Assembly: GCA_964405325.1 (NCBI GenBank)
Contig: CAYONM010000122.1
Location: 1 to 11,292 of the forward strand
DNA: 11,292 bases
Origin: CAYONM01 sp964405325
GTDB lineage: Bacteria > Planctomycetota > UBA11346
Direction of reading: 5' to 3'
Shown: positions 1 to 6,940 of the stretch, in pieces
How positions within the stretch are numbered: the first letter of the stretch is position 1
Layout: every line of letters begins with the position of its first letter
The notes under the pieces: model-generated
The model's input: the letters and a program-made list of their open reading frames with translations, nothing else
What the model was told of the DNA's origin: nothing
Databases searched by the model: none
Made by a program: the position numbers and the translations under genes

Positions 1-69
1 GAAGGGCGGCAAAAGATCAAGCGAAATGTAATGTTTATTTATTGACGGGCCCTTATTGGCTGCCAGGCA
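1..69. other. 3' flank of sulfatase 1, no feature seen
   Basis: AT-richer stretch downstream of the sulfatase 1 stop codon. It holds no convincing open frame and no hairpin followed by a T-tract. A GGGCCC palindrome is the only symmetry noticed. Confidence 0.5.
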
Positions 70-1530
70 TCACCGCGCCGGCAGCTGAGCGTATGGCGCC
101 GGTGCCGGGTCGCGCGCTTCGCCGACCAGGAAACGGGTGATGCCGATGGCGTTGTTCTGGCGCCAGGGGATCAGCGGGTCGGGGTCGTCGCGCCACCAGC
201 TGGGGCCGTCTTTCTGTACGTCCTGGTGGATGCGCAGTAAGCGTTGTTTCATGGCGGCGAAGCGATCGAATTCATCGTAAACCAGGTTGTGGTTCTGCTG
301 CCAGTCGCTGGGTAGGTGGTAGAGTTCGCAGCGGTCGATGATGTGGTCGGCCAGAAGCACCCAGTCGCCTTCGCGGTAGGCGATTTTCAGGTCGTTGTCG
401 GCACCGTCGTAGCGCCAGTACAGTGGGTGGCGGCGCTTGGGGGCGTCGCCGCCATGCAGAACATCGACCAGGGATTCACCATCGATCACCCGATCTGCTG
501 GGAGCGGCAGGTTGACGATGTCCAAAAGAGTGGGGAAATAATCGGTGCCGGTCATCACGGCATGGCTGACACTACCGGGGTCAATGTGGCCGGGCCAGCG
601 TGCCAGTCCGGGCACTCGTAGACCGCCCTCGTACATCCAGGCCTTGCCGCCGCGATGGCCGCCGGTGGAACCCAGTTGGATGAATTCCGCATCCCAGGCG
701 GGGCCGTTGTCCGAGGTGAAGAACACCAGGGTGTTGTCACTGAGCTGCTGCTCGTCCAAGTAGGCCATCAATTTGCCGAAGGCGGCATCGATCTGGGTGA
801 CGTTGCCGTAGTAGTCGCGTTTCTTCTCCGGTAGATCATCGTTGTAGGGGACCTTGAATTCCTCGGCAGTGCCGATGGGGGTATGTGGTTCGTGGGTCCA
901 GACGGTCAGGAAGAAGGGATGCTCCGGTTTTTTTCGCTCGCCGATCCACTCAGTGGCCTCATCGACGATGATGCCGGCGCTGTTGCCTTGTATTTCCCCG
1001 ACAGGTTTGCCGTTGCGAACAAAATTCACCGGATTCAGGTGATTGGGCTTGGCGTTGTTGGAGGTGGCTAGCCAGTGCTGATAGCCATGATCACCGGGTT
1101 TCGGCTGCTCGCTGTCTGGCTCGACATCGCTCAGGTGCCACTTGCCCACATGGCAGGTATCGTAGCCGATCTGACGTAGCAGGCTGGGCAGGGCGAGCTC
1201 TTCCTGACGCAGGTAGGGGAAGGGTTTGCGATGCATATGGATGGTGTACATGCCGTTCCGGTAGGGGGTGCGGCCGGTCAACATGGCTGCGCGCGAGGGG
1301 GAACACACGGCGCTGCTGGCGTGGCAATCGGTGAACAACATGCCCTGGCGGGCGAAGCGGTCCAAATGCGGGGTCTGGATCACGTCGTGGCCGTAACAGC
1401 CCAGGTCACCCCAACCCAGATCGTCGCACATGAAGATGATGATATTGGGTCGGGTGGGCTGGGGCATGGTGGGTGGCTCCTGGGAGCTGAGGGTGGTGGA
1501 CAGCAGAAGGATCAGTAAGAATGGGGACAT
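70..1530 (-). CDS. Formylglycine-dependent sulfatase (arylsulfatase family S1), secreted
   Basis: Hydrolyses sulfate esters, probably on a polysaccharide or oligosaccharide; the exact substrate cannot be read from the sequence. The 486-residue product has the family architecture. Asp36-Asp37 in MCDDLGWGD is the N-terminal metal-binding pair. CSPSR at 76-80 is the CxPSR signature whose Cys76 becomes formylglycine. HVGKWHL supplies Lys130 and His132, HEPH His213/His216, TSDNG Asp274-Asn275, and the YEGG..R segment with Lys296 lies near 296-305. Length is normal for the family. The first 17 or so residues are hydrophobic and look like a signal peptide lacking a clear basic n-region, so export to periplasm or outside is inferred. 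The start at 1530 has an AGGA about 8 nt upstream. An internal ATG (codon 22, 1465-1467) also has AGGAG 9 nt upstream. Transcribed divergently from the AraC pair, which may regulate it. Maturation needs an FGE or anSME enzyme not encoded here. Confidence 0.95.
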   Translation of the reverse strand: MSPFLLILLLSTTLSSQEPPTMPQPTRPNIIIFMCDDLGWGDLGCYGHDVIQTPHLDRFARQGMLFTDCHASSAVCSPSRAAMLTGRTPYRNGMYTIHMHRKPFPYLRQEELALPSLLRQIGYDTCHVGKWHLSDVEPDSEQPKPGDHGYQHWLATSNNAKPNHLNPVNFVRNGKPVGEIQGNSAGIIVDEATEWIGERKKPEHPFFLTVWTHEPHTPIGTAEEFKVPYNDDLPEKKRDYYGNVTQIDAAFGKLMAYLDEQQLSDNTLVFFTSDNGPAWDAEFIQLGSTGGHRGGKAWMYEGGLRVPGLARWPGHIDPGSVSHAVMTGTDYFPTLLDIVNLPLPADRVIDGESLVDVLHGGDAPKRRHPLYWRYDGADNDLKIAYREGDWVLLADHIIDRCELYHLPSDWQQNHNLVYDEFDRFAAMKQRLLRIHQDVQKDGPSWWRDDPDPLIPWRQNNAIGITRFLVGEARDPAPAPYAQLPAR

Positions 1531-1593
1531 GGTGCCATCCTATAACGTGTTTCGGGCCGGTAGCGGCGTTTTGGTGATCAGAAGGGCGTTATC
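1531..1593. promoter_or_regulatory. Divergent intergenic region between sulfatase 1 and the AraC operon
   Basis: This 63-bp spacer must carry the leader, and probably the promoters, of both the leftward sulfatase and the rightward AraC pair. It contains the ribosome sites of both: AGGA before the sulfatase ATG, and AGAAGGG before the AraC ATG. An AT-rich TATAAC/GTTATA segment at about 1540-1546 could be part of a -10 element on either strand, but I see no good -35 partner. Divergent arrangement next to AraC regulators makes this a plausible operator site, by inference only. Confidence 0.35.
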
Positions 1594-2448
1594 ATGACCT
1601 ACACCCAGGAAGCCGGCAGCGCCAGCTGGGCCGAGGAGCGGTTGCGTCAGGCGGTGGCGGTGCGCTCGGTGAACCTGCTTCGGGATCATCAACAGGCCAG
1701 CGAGGTAGGCGGGCGGCGTCTGAGTCCGGTGCCCTATCTGGTGATGGTCCAGTCTGGCCAGGCCTGGTGGCAGCATCCCGCTGGGGATGGCTTTGCTGTG
1801 AAACCTGGTCAGGCGGTTCTGGTGCTTGCCGGGAGCTATGCCAATATTCGACATACCGGCCCGGTGTGCTTGCTGCGGCTGAGTTTCGAAGCCGATGGCA
1901 CGATGATTGGCGAGAACGATATTCGTCATGTGCGCGGTCAGCATAAGTCTGGTTGTCTGCGTCTGTATCAGCTGCCGAAACGTTCGACTTTGGAAGCGGA
2001 ATTGCTGCAGCGCTTGCATCGCTGGCGGCCGACTGCCCGCTCGCAGCTGCTTCCTGTGTTGTTGCAGGCCGTGATTGAGCAATTGCAGCAGACGAAGGAT
2101 GATCCCTCGCCGGGTGCACAACATTATCGTGCCGCCTGTTGGTATCTGCGTGAACATCTGTCGCAGGAACTGTCGCGTGATCAGGCGGCCGCGGTGCTGC
2201 AGCTGTCGCCCGCCTATTTGTCGCGCTTATTTCGCCAGCATGCCGGTTGCAGTTTTCAGGACCAGTTGCGCACCTGGCGTTTGCAACAGGCTTGTCATCT
2301 GCTGCTGAGTGGTCAGCGCTGCATCGACGACGTGGCCCGTGCCAGTGGCTTTGCCAGCGGGCATTATCTGGCGCAGGTGTTCAGGCGTCGGTTCGCTTGC
2401 AGCCCGCGGCAATGGCAAGCCCGGCAGATGGCAAAAGGCGAGGACTGA
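1594..2448 (+). CDS. AraC/XylS-family transcriptional regulator (first of tandem pair)
   Basis: Transcription factor of 284 residues. Residues about 25-110 form an N-terminal beta-rich, cupin-like sensory region; the PGQAVLVLAGSYANI stretch has the pattern of the AraC ligand-binding barrel. Residues about 177-280 are the double helix-turn-helix domain: first HTH around 195-218 (DQAAAVLQLSPAYLSRLFRQ), second around 243-275 (DDVARASGFASGHYLAQVFR, then FACSPRQW). The second HTH and the F..SP.QW ending match the AraC signature well. The ATG is preceded by AGAAGGG at suitable spacing. The stop lies 3 bp before the next regulator, so the two are cotranscribed. By neighbourhood it probably senses a sugar product and controls the divergent sulfatase; the ligand is unknown. 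Confidence 0.93.
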   Translation: MTYTQEAGSASWAEERLRQAVAVRSVNLLRDHQQASEVGGRRLSPVPYLVMVQSGQAWWQHPAGDGFAVKPGQAVLVLAGSYANIRHTGPVCLLRLSFEADGTMIGENDIRHVRGQHKSGCLRLYQLPKRSTLEAELLQRLHRWRPTARSQLLPVLLQAVIEQLQQTKDDPSPGAQHYRAACWYLREHLSQELSRDQAAAVLQLSPAYLSRLFRQHAGCSFQDQLRTWRLQQACHLLLSGQRCIDDVARASGFASGHYLAQVFRRRFACSPRQWQARQMAKGED

Positions 2449-2451
2449 AGC

Positions 2452-3414
2452 ATGGCACGACAACGGCATCGTATTCCCGCCACCACCGAATCCGACGATG
2501 AAGCCTCGCTGTTTCAGTATCTGCGGCCCTGGGTGCGGCACTGCGGCGATGCCCACCGGCCAGCCTGGTATATCGGCAAACGGCGCTTGTTGGATTTCCT
2601 GCTGGTGGGTGTTGGCCAGGGACGTGGGCGTTTCCGCCTGGGCCAACAGACCTTTCCGGTACAGACCGGTGATCTGTTTTGGATTCCACCAGATACTGAG
2701 CACGAGCTCTGGGGTGATCCGCCGGGCATGCAGGTGCCCTACCTGCATTTCGACTTGCGCTATGATCCGGCGCGCAGCCATTGGGATTTCTCCATTCCCG
2801 GTGGTTGCCTCGATCTGAGCGAACATGCCGCGTTGATGCATCCGCCCTTGGCCGAACCGCGGCTTCAGGCTCTGGCCGGTCGGATCCGGCATCCCGGTGG
2901 GCAGCGGGTGATCAGCCTGATGCGGACGCTCTGCGCAGAAGCTGCTCGAGGCGGAGCCTGGTCGAGCCTGCGCCTGAGTGGCCTGCTGCTGCAGATTTTG
3001 GCAGAGATCCTGCGTTTGGATGAATCAGACGGTCAAGTGCATTTGCTGGAATTGGAATATACAGCGGCCTTCATGCGCGAGCATTGTCATCGGGATTTGC
3101 GCATGCAGGCGCTGGCGCAGCGGGCCGGTTTATCTCCCAGTCATTTCCGCGAGCAATTCCAACGTCATTTTGCCTGCAGCCCGCGAGAGTATATCAGACA
3201 GGCACGGATAAATTATGCCAAGGATCTGATGCTTACAGGCGGTGGTTCACTGACAATAATCGCTGGCGCCTGTGGTTTTGCCAGTGTGCATGCTTTCTCG
3301 CGTGCTTTCCGCGCCGTGGTCGGCATTCCCCCCAGCGACTGGCTGCGTTTTGGTCACGCCGGCGTCCGGGTGGAAGGTCGCTGGCATCCGCTGCATGGTA
3401 GTGATCAGGGCTAG
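2452..3414 (+). CDS. AraC/XylS-family transcriptional regulator (second of tandem pair)
   Basis: Transcription factor of 320 residues. Residues about 45-105 form a cupin-like N-terminal domain, with the typical TGDLFWIPPDTEHE segment (72-84) and a YLHFDLRYD strand. The C-terminal DNA-binding domain spans about 201-300: first HTH near 215-240 (MQALAQRAGLSPSHFREQFQ), second near 265-297 (GACGFASVHAFSRAFRAVVG then IPPSDWL). The start is well placed: GAGGA lies about 7 nt upstream, overlapping the end of the first regulator, so translation is likely coupled. It is clearly a different paralogue from its partner, with limited similarity outside the HTH. Its TAG stop overlaps the TAG of the leftward beta-helix remnant within a CTAG tetranucleotide. 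The target is inferred to be the local sulfatase/GH genes. Confidence 0.94.
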   Translation: MARQRHRIPATTESDDEASLFQYLRPWVRHCGDAHRPAWYIGKRRLLDFLLVGVGQGRGRFRLGQQTFPVQTGDLFWIPPDTEHELWGDPPGMQVPYLHFDLRYDPARSHWDFSIPGGCLDLSEHAALMHPPLAEPRLQALAGRIRHPGGQRVISLMRTLCAEAARGGAWSSLRLSGLLLQILAEILRLDESDGQVHLLELEYTAAFMREHCHRDLRMQALAQRAGLSPSHFREQFQRHFACSPREYIRQARINYAKDLMLTGGGSLTIIAGACGFASVHAFSRAFRAVVGIPPSDWLRFGHAGVRVEGRWHPLHGSDQG

Positions 3415-3614
3415 CGCTGTGTCCCATCGATGGCGATGTTGTTGAACAGGTAATTCTTGAAACCGCCATCCAGGTAGTAGGCAAAGCCGAAGCGTGGCGT
3501 GCCTTCCTCCTTGTCTGGCTTGTAGCCCTAATTCTTGTAGCCAACGGGATTGATGGAGACGTTGTTGTAGCTGGCCATTACCCACAAATCGGGAACACTA
3601 CGATGGGCTGAATA
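3411..3614 (-). pseudogene. Remnant of a right-handed beta-helix-type secreted protein
   Basis: A leftward frame between 3614 and 3411 reads VMASYNNVSINPVGYKN, then an in-frame TAG (3528-3530), then GYKPDKEEGTPRFGFAYYLD and GGFKNYLFNNIAIDGTQR before a terminal TAG at 3411-3413. Phrases such as YLDGGFKNYLFNNIAI, with N-N-I rungs, resemble right-handed parallel beta-helix proteins (pectate lyase-like) found near sulfatases. Family assignment is by general resemblance only. About 65 codons survive, against several hundred expected. The stop codon, lack of a start, and loss of upstream sequence at the repeat zone (3615 onward) all argue for a decayed fragment. A sequencing error at 3528 could explain the stop but not the missing ends. 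Confidence 0.55.
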
Positions 3615-3649
3615 ATGGCAACGAAATCTGCATTGGCAACGAAATCTGG
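3615..3649. repeat. Short direct repeats, left of the gap
   Basis: Two near-adjacent copies of TGGCAACGAAATCTG occur (inside 3615-3631 and 3634-3649). The same motif recurs right of the gap at 3824-3840 and 3857-3873. The copies begin exactly where the beta-helix remnant loses coherence. Confidence 0.8.
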
Positions 3650-3653
3650 TTGG

Positions 3654-3669
3654 CAACTTGTGTAAGTTG
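3654..3669. repeat. Small inverted repeat at left edge of the gap repeat
   Basis: CAACTT, GTGT loop, AAGTTG: a perfect 6-bp stem with a 4-nt loop. It overlaps the 33-bp repeat that flanks the gap. No T-tract follows, so it is not called a terminator. Confidence 0.5.
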
Positions 3670-3688
3670 TTGGCAGAAGAGTATTAGT
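3656..3688. repeat. 33-bp direct repeat, left copy (gap flank)
   Basis: Identical over all 33 bases to 3789-3821 on the other side of the N run. It begins ACTTGTGTAAGTTG and ends GAGTATTAGT directly against the first N. Confidence 0.95.
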
Positions 3689-3788
3689 NNNNNNNNNNNN
3701 NNNNNNNNNNNNNNNNNNNNNNNNNNNNNNNNNNNNNNNNNNNNNNNNNNNNNNNNNNNNNNNNNNNNNNNNNNNNNNNNNNNNNNNN
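3689..3788. other. Assembly gap of exactly 100 N
   Basis: One hundred consecutive N, the conventional placeholder for a scaffold gap of unknown size. Its two flanks are the same 33-mer, so the true distance could be zero (one copy counted twice), or a larger tandem array could be missing. Confidence 0.98.
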
Positions 3789-3821
3789 ACTTGTGTAAGT
3801 TGTTGGCAGAAGAGTATTAGT
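3789..3821. repeat. 33-bp direct repeat, right copy (gap flank)
   Basis: Exact copy of 3656-3688, starting at the first base after the gap and running into the ATTAGTGC repeats. Confidence 0.95.
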
Positions 3822-3873
3822 GCATGGCAACGAAATCTGCATTAGTGCATTAGTGCATGGCAACGAAATCTGG
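3816..3873. repeat. Tandem ATTAGTGC / ATGGCAACGAAATCTG repeats
   Basis: ATTAGTGC occurs at 3816-3823, 3841-3848 and 3849-3856. ATGGCAACGAAATCTG follows it at 3824 and 3857. The order is a 25-bp unit, one bare 8-mer, then a second 25-bp-like unit. The family of these repeats is not recognised. They lie downstream of the glycoside hydrolase gene, between it and the beta-helix remnant. Confidence 0.85.
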
Positions 3874-3911
3874 TTGGCGCTTGGCCAACGACGAGTGAGG
3901 CGGGCGCCCGC
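3873..3911 (-). terminator. Possible weak hairpins after the glycoside hydrolase gene
   Basis: Just past the leftward GH stop are a perfect 12-nt palindrome (GCGGGCGCCCGC, 3900-3911) and a 6-bp stem with a 5-nt loop (GTTGGC/GCCAAC, 3873-3889). Neither is followed by a clean T-tract on the minus strand, so intrinsic termination is doubtful. Confidence 0.25.
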
Positions 3912-3913
3912 GT

Positions 3914-6604
3914 TCACGGCCGTTCGATCAGGTAGTACAGCGTCTCCGGCTGCAATGCGATGCTATCGGCGTGACCGGCATCCCCTGCCGGATAACCATT
4001 GCCGTCGAGGGCGGTGACCCGCAGTTCGCCTGCATCCGACCGTTTCAGGCTGACGCTGCCGTTGATATTCCGGACCACGACCGGAGGCCGGCCCTTGTCG
4101 GTGATGGTCCGCCAGCCGTCGGCGCCGGTCTGCTCCTGCCAGGCGTCGCTGCGGTCCTCGGTGAAGACCTGCAGCAGCAGCTTTTCAGATTCGGCAACGG
4201 GCTTGTCATCCAGGGGAACCAGCATCAGGACCAGATATTCGAGCTCAGTCTGGATACGGAGCTGTTCCAGCTCCACCGGACTGTTGGCGCCGATGAAACC
4301 GGCGACCGCCTGCGCCCGCGGCGCGTCCACGCGCAACAGACCCCGGCCCCAGTCCCAGAGCAGCTCGTCGGTCAGGCTGCGGATCTGCTGCTGCTCGCGG
4401 TCGATGTAACGGTCGAGCGCAACCTGTTCCACGGATGACTCGTTGCCGGCTTGGAAGCCCACATGGATGGGACCGACCCAGAAGGCCAGCTTCTCGTCGC
4501 TGGCGGAGTCGGAACCTATGCCCATGGTCAAACCACCGCCGGCCTCCGCGACCTCGGCCTGCATGGCGTCATAATTGGTCGATTGCGTCACCGGCATGCC
4601 GGCCAGATCCAGGATCGCGTCGGTGCCGAGCGTCACGCTGATGGCGGGCTCGGCCTCGGCCAAGAGGCCCTGGCGGTAGAGCAGGGCCGCGGCCGGCCAC
4701 TGCCCGATCTGCGAGGGCACCTCCACCGGCCAGAAGGAGCCCAGGCTGCTGCTCCAATCCGGACGCTGCGCCGCGAACCAGACGATGGCATCCAGGCCTT
4801 GCAGGCGGCCCAGGCTGGCGCCGATCAAGGCCTGCTCGCCGCGGAAGCGGTTGGGAACGGCCCAGGAGATCTCGCTGATCATGTGCGGCTGATCGTGCCA
4901 GACCAGGAGGTTGAAGGGATTATCGTAGCTGAAGGTCTGGCCGCTCTTCTGCTCGGTGCGGCCGGGATCGAAGCGGGTGGCGCTGCGGTCGCGATACTGA
5001 TCGCCGGTGCCGATGCCCCAGATGCCGTCCTCGTTTTTGAAGGGGGCATAGAAGTAGCCGTGGTGGTCCATGAAATCGACGCCGCCGTTGGCCCATTTCT
5101 CCACCGGTTCCAGATAGCGGCCCTGGGCGGTTTTCCAATTGGTGGCGCAGACCACGCCGCCGAAGCCGAGTTCCTCCTTCAGATACGCGGCCATGCCGGT
5201 GAAGAAGGCGCGCTCGTCCTCGGCCAGGAAGCGGGCGCAGGCCTGGGCACGGTCCGTGCGCCGATGGCCCATCTCCCAGGCTGTGTGCAGGCCCAGCCGG
5301 CCCTCTGCCGGGGCGTCACGATCGTGCGGCTCCTGCCAGGCCGCCAGGGCCTGCTCCACCGAGCCGAAGCGCTGTGCCGCCCAATCGGCGAAGCGGGCTT
5401 CCAGGATGCGCAGTTGCGGCTCGGGCACGCTCTCGTGGAAGGTGAAGAAGAAGTAGTTGTCCTCGTTGATCAGCTCCGCGCCCATCACCGCCGCATCCTG
5501 CGCCAGAGTCAGTCCGGTATGCGGATTGATGGTGGTCAGCAGGTCCCGCCACCAGCCGCGCATGATGGCCTGGAAATCGTGATTGATGAAATGCAGGGCG
5601 AAGGGCCGTTGGCCATCCTTGTAGCCGAAGTCCGCCAGCACCGTGTGCTGGTCTTTGGCTTGGTTCATTCGGTGCCAGTGCTGGAAGTAGATGGAGAGGT
5701 GGAAATAGATGCCCTCCCGCTTCATGGCGGCGACGGTGTAGAACAGCTTGTCCAGGATCGCCGGATCGGCACTGCGGGAATCATCGCCGAAGACAGGCCC
5801 GTGGAAGCGCACCAGATTGACGCCATGCTTGGCATACCAGCGCGCCAGCTGGTCGATGTCGTCGCGGCTCATGTTCAGTACGCTGTGATTGATGTTCACG
5901 CCCCAGAAGCGCAGCGACTCGCCGGTGTCGGCATGGACGAAACGCGGGCCGTCGGCCTGGATGAAGCCTTTCGAACCCGCTTCCGCTTCGTTCAGGCGGC
6001 GCAGGTCGATGGCGGAATCGTTGAAGGGATCACGGCCCGGTTCGAAAGCGAACCAACCCTCGGAAGCGCGCTCATAGCGCTCGCCCGGCTTGAGGATACC
6101 GCGCGGGCTCACCGGCTCGGAGCTGAGCAGGAAGGCGTCGAAGCAGGCGGCGCCGCGATCCTCGAGCAATTCGATGCGGACCTCGGTAGCACCCTGCTCG
6201 AGCTCCACCCAGCCGCAATCGACCCAATTGGCGCCCAGATGGGTGCGCAGCGAGGTCGTATCCAACAGCCCGATGTCGCGGCCGACCTGGTGCCAGGGGC
6301 CATCGCCGAAGCGGAAGCGGAAGGGGCCGTGCTTCCAGAATTTGCGCGCGTAGAATTTGTAGCGGCCATCACTGGGTACCGTGATCTGGTATTCGGCGAA
6401 GACCGTTTCGCTGCGCGGCTGTTTGTTGTCGATCCCGATCCAACGGCCGCTGGAAAGCTCCTCGTGTGCGGGCATGAAGGGATGCTCGGGATCGAAATTC
6501 TGCGCCACCGCATCTTCCGCCTCCCACCAGACGTAGCTGGCGGCCGGCAGGGCGGCAATGGTGAACGAGAGCAGGGCGCAGGCCAGGAGCGGATATCGGT
6601 GCAT
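3914..6604 (-). CDS. Secreted clan GH-A-like glycoside hydrolase with N-terminal carbohydrate-binding-like domain
   Basis: Predicted secreted polysaccharide hydrolase of 896 residues. Residues 1-22 (MHRYPLLACALLSFTIAALP) are a signal peptide. Residues about 24-165 begin YVWWEAED and resemble CBM-type beta-sandwich modules (WEAE opening, YKFYARKFW strand, AFLLSS end). About 215-640 look like a TIM barrel: FWGVNINH opening, VNLVRFHGP strand, ELINEDNY with Glu381 as candidate acid/base after beta-4, and HMISEISW with Glu578 as candidate nucleophile on beta-7. The remainder (about 700-896) looks like a beta-rich C-terminal domain. The NE...SE pattern is that of clan GH-A (GH5-like); the family and substrate cannot be assigned. 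The frame is open to 6730, but the start at 6604 is chosen because it yields the signal peptide and has AAAGGA 6 nt upstream. Long intact frame, no frameshift. Context suggests a sulfated-glycan target. Confidence 0.85.
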   Translation of the reverse strand: MHRYPLLACALLSFTIAALPAASYVWWEAEDAVAQNFDPEHPFMPAHEELSSGRWIGIDNKQPRSETVFAEYQITVPSDGRYKFYARKFWKHGPFRFRFGDGPWHQVGRDIGLLDTTSLRTHLGANWVDCGWVELEQGATEVRIELLEDRGAACFDAFLLSSEPVSPRGILKPGERYERASEGWFAFEPGRDPFNDSAIDLRRLNEAEAGSKGFIQADGPRFVHADTGESLRFWGVNINHSVLNMSRDDIDQLARWYAKHGVNLVRFHGPVFGDDSRSADPAILDKLFYTVAAMKREGIYFHLSIYFQHWHRMNQAKDQHTVLADFGYKDGQRPFALHFINHDFQAIMRGWWRDLLTTINPHTGLTLAQDAAVMGAELINEDNYFFFTFHESVPEPQLRILEARFADWAAQRFGSVEQALAAWQEPHDRDAPAEGRLGLHTAWEMGHRRTDRAQACARFLAEDERAFFTGMAAYLKEELGFGGVVCATNWKTAQGRYLEPVEKWANGGVDFMDHHGYFYAPFKNEDGIWGIGTGDQYRDRSATRFDPGRTEQKSGQTFSYDNPFNLLVWHDQPHMISEISWAVPNRFRGEQALIGASLGRLQGLDAIVWFAAQRPDWSSSLGSFWPVEVPSQIGQWPAAALLYRQGLLAEAEPAISVTLGTDAILDLAGMPVTQSTNYDAMQAEVAEAGGGLTMGIGSDSASDEKLAFWVGPIHVGFQAGNESSVEQVALDRYIDREQQQIRSLTDELLWDWGRGLLRVDAPRAQAVAGFIGANSPVELEQLRIQTELEYLVLMLVPLDDKPVAESEKLLLQVFTEDRSDAWQEQTGADGWRTITDKGRPPVVVRNINGSVSLKRSDAGELRVTALDGNGYPAGDAGHADSIALQPETLYYLIERP

Positions 6605-6849
6605 GGAGGATCCTTTCGCTACAACCGTAACCTGACCGCTTCTCGTGCTACAGGAAATCTGCGTGAGCGATGGCCGTCGCCTCCTGCATAGCAGAAGCCC
6701 GGCGGAACCCGCCGGGGCTTCGACAATCAAGCTGTTATGTGTGCAACTCGCTCGAGACGCTCACCCTAAAGCCGCAATTGCACGGCATCTCCTGCGTTGG
6801 CTCGTCGGTCGTTACCCACGTAATCTCCCTCCTCGCCGCCTTGGATCTG

Positions 6850-6868
6850 CCGCACACGTGCGGTTTTT
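6850..6868 (+). terminator. Terminator-like hairpin plus T5, rightward
   Basis: CCGCA-CACG-TGCGG followed directly by TTTTT at 6864-6868. The form is that of a short intrinsic terminator on the plus strand. However, no rightward gene lies upstream, so it may terminate antisense transcription or simply be part of the structured element. Confidence 0.35.
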
Positions 6869-6900
6869 CAGCCTCACCCCAAGGACATTGCTAATCCCGC

Positions 6901-6927
6901 AGTTGCGGCGCAAGAAGCGCCGCAACT
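6901..6927 (-). terminator. Strong hairpin downstream of the SGNH hydrolase gene
   Basis: AGTTGCGGCGC and GCGCCGCAACT form a perfect 11-bp stem around a 5-nt loop, 14 bp past the leftward stop codon. No T-tract follows, so it may stabilise the mRNA 3' end or act as a factor-dependent terminator instead of a classical intrinsic one. Confidence 0.4.
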
Positions 6928-6940
6928 GTGGCATCGAGGC

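Larger units (their letters stand above)
6694..6927 (-). ncRNA. Hairpin-rich intergenic element (structured RNA or dispersed repeat candidate)
   Basis: The 336 bp between the SGNH and GH genes hold no credible gene but many symmetric segments. These are GAAGCCCGGCGG/CCGCCGGGGCTTC (6694-6721, 12-bp stem with one bulge), GCCG/CGGC around a GCAATTGC palindrome (6770-6785), CCTTGG/CCAAGG (6839-6844 with 6879-6884) enclosing a CCGCA/TGCGG hairpin (6850-6863), and a perfect 11-bp stem with a 5-nt loop (6901-6927). Such density suggests a folded transcript, a GH leader, or a dispersed palindromic repeat. Strand is assigned from the neighbouring genes, not from the element itself. No Rfam class is recognised with confidence. 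Confidence 0.4.

Noticed and set aside
3615..3873. CRISPR array
   Set aside because: The repeats are short, irregularly spaced and partly tandem without spacers of uniform length, and no cas gene is nearby.
3684..3917. Leftward frame through the N run
   Set aside because: It contains 34 undetermined residues and the rest is translated repeat.
4451..6691. Rightward open frame of 746 codons opposite the glycoside hydrolase
   Set aside because: It is the antisense shadow of a G+C-rich gene. Its translation is Gly/Ala/Leu/Glu-rich without domain motifs, while the minus frame has a signal peptide, barrel and catalytic motifs.
6605..6730. N-terminal extension of the glycoside hydrolase to 6730
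   Set aside because: The extra 42 residues precede a classical signal peptide and read through the 6694-6721 hairpin. The ATG at 6604 has the better ribosome site.
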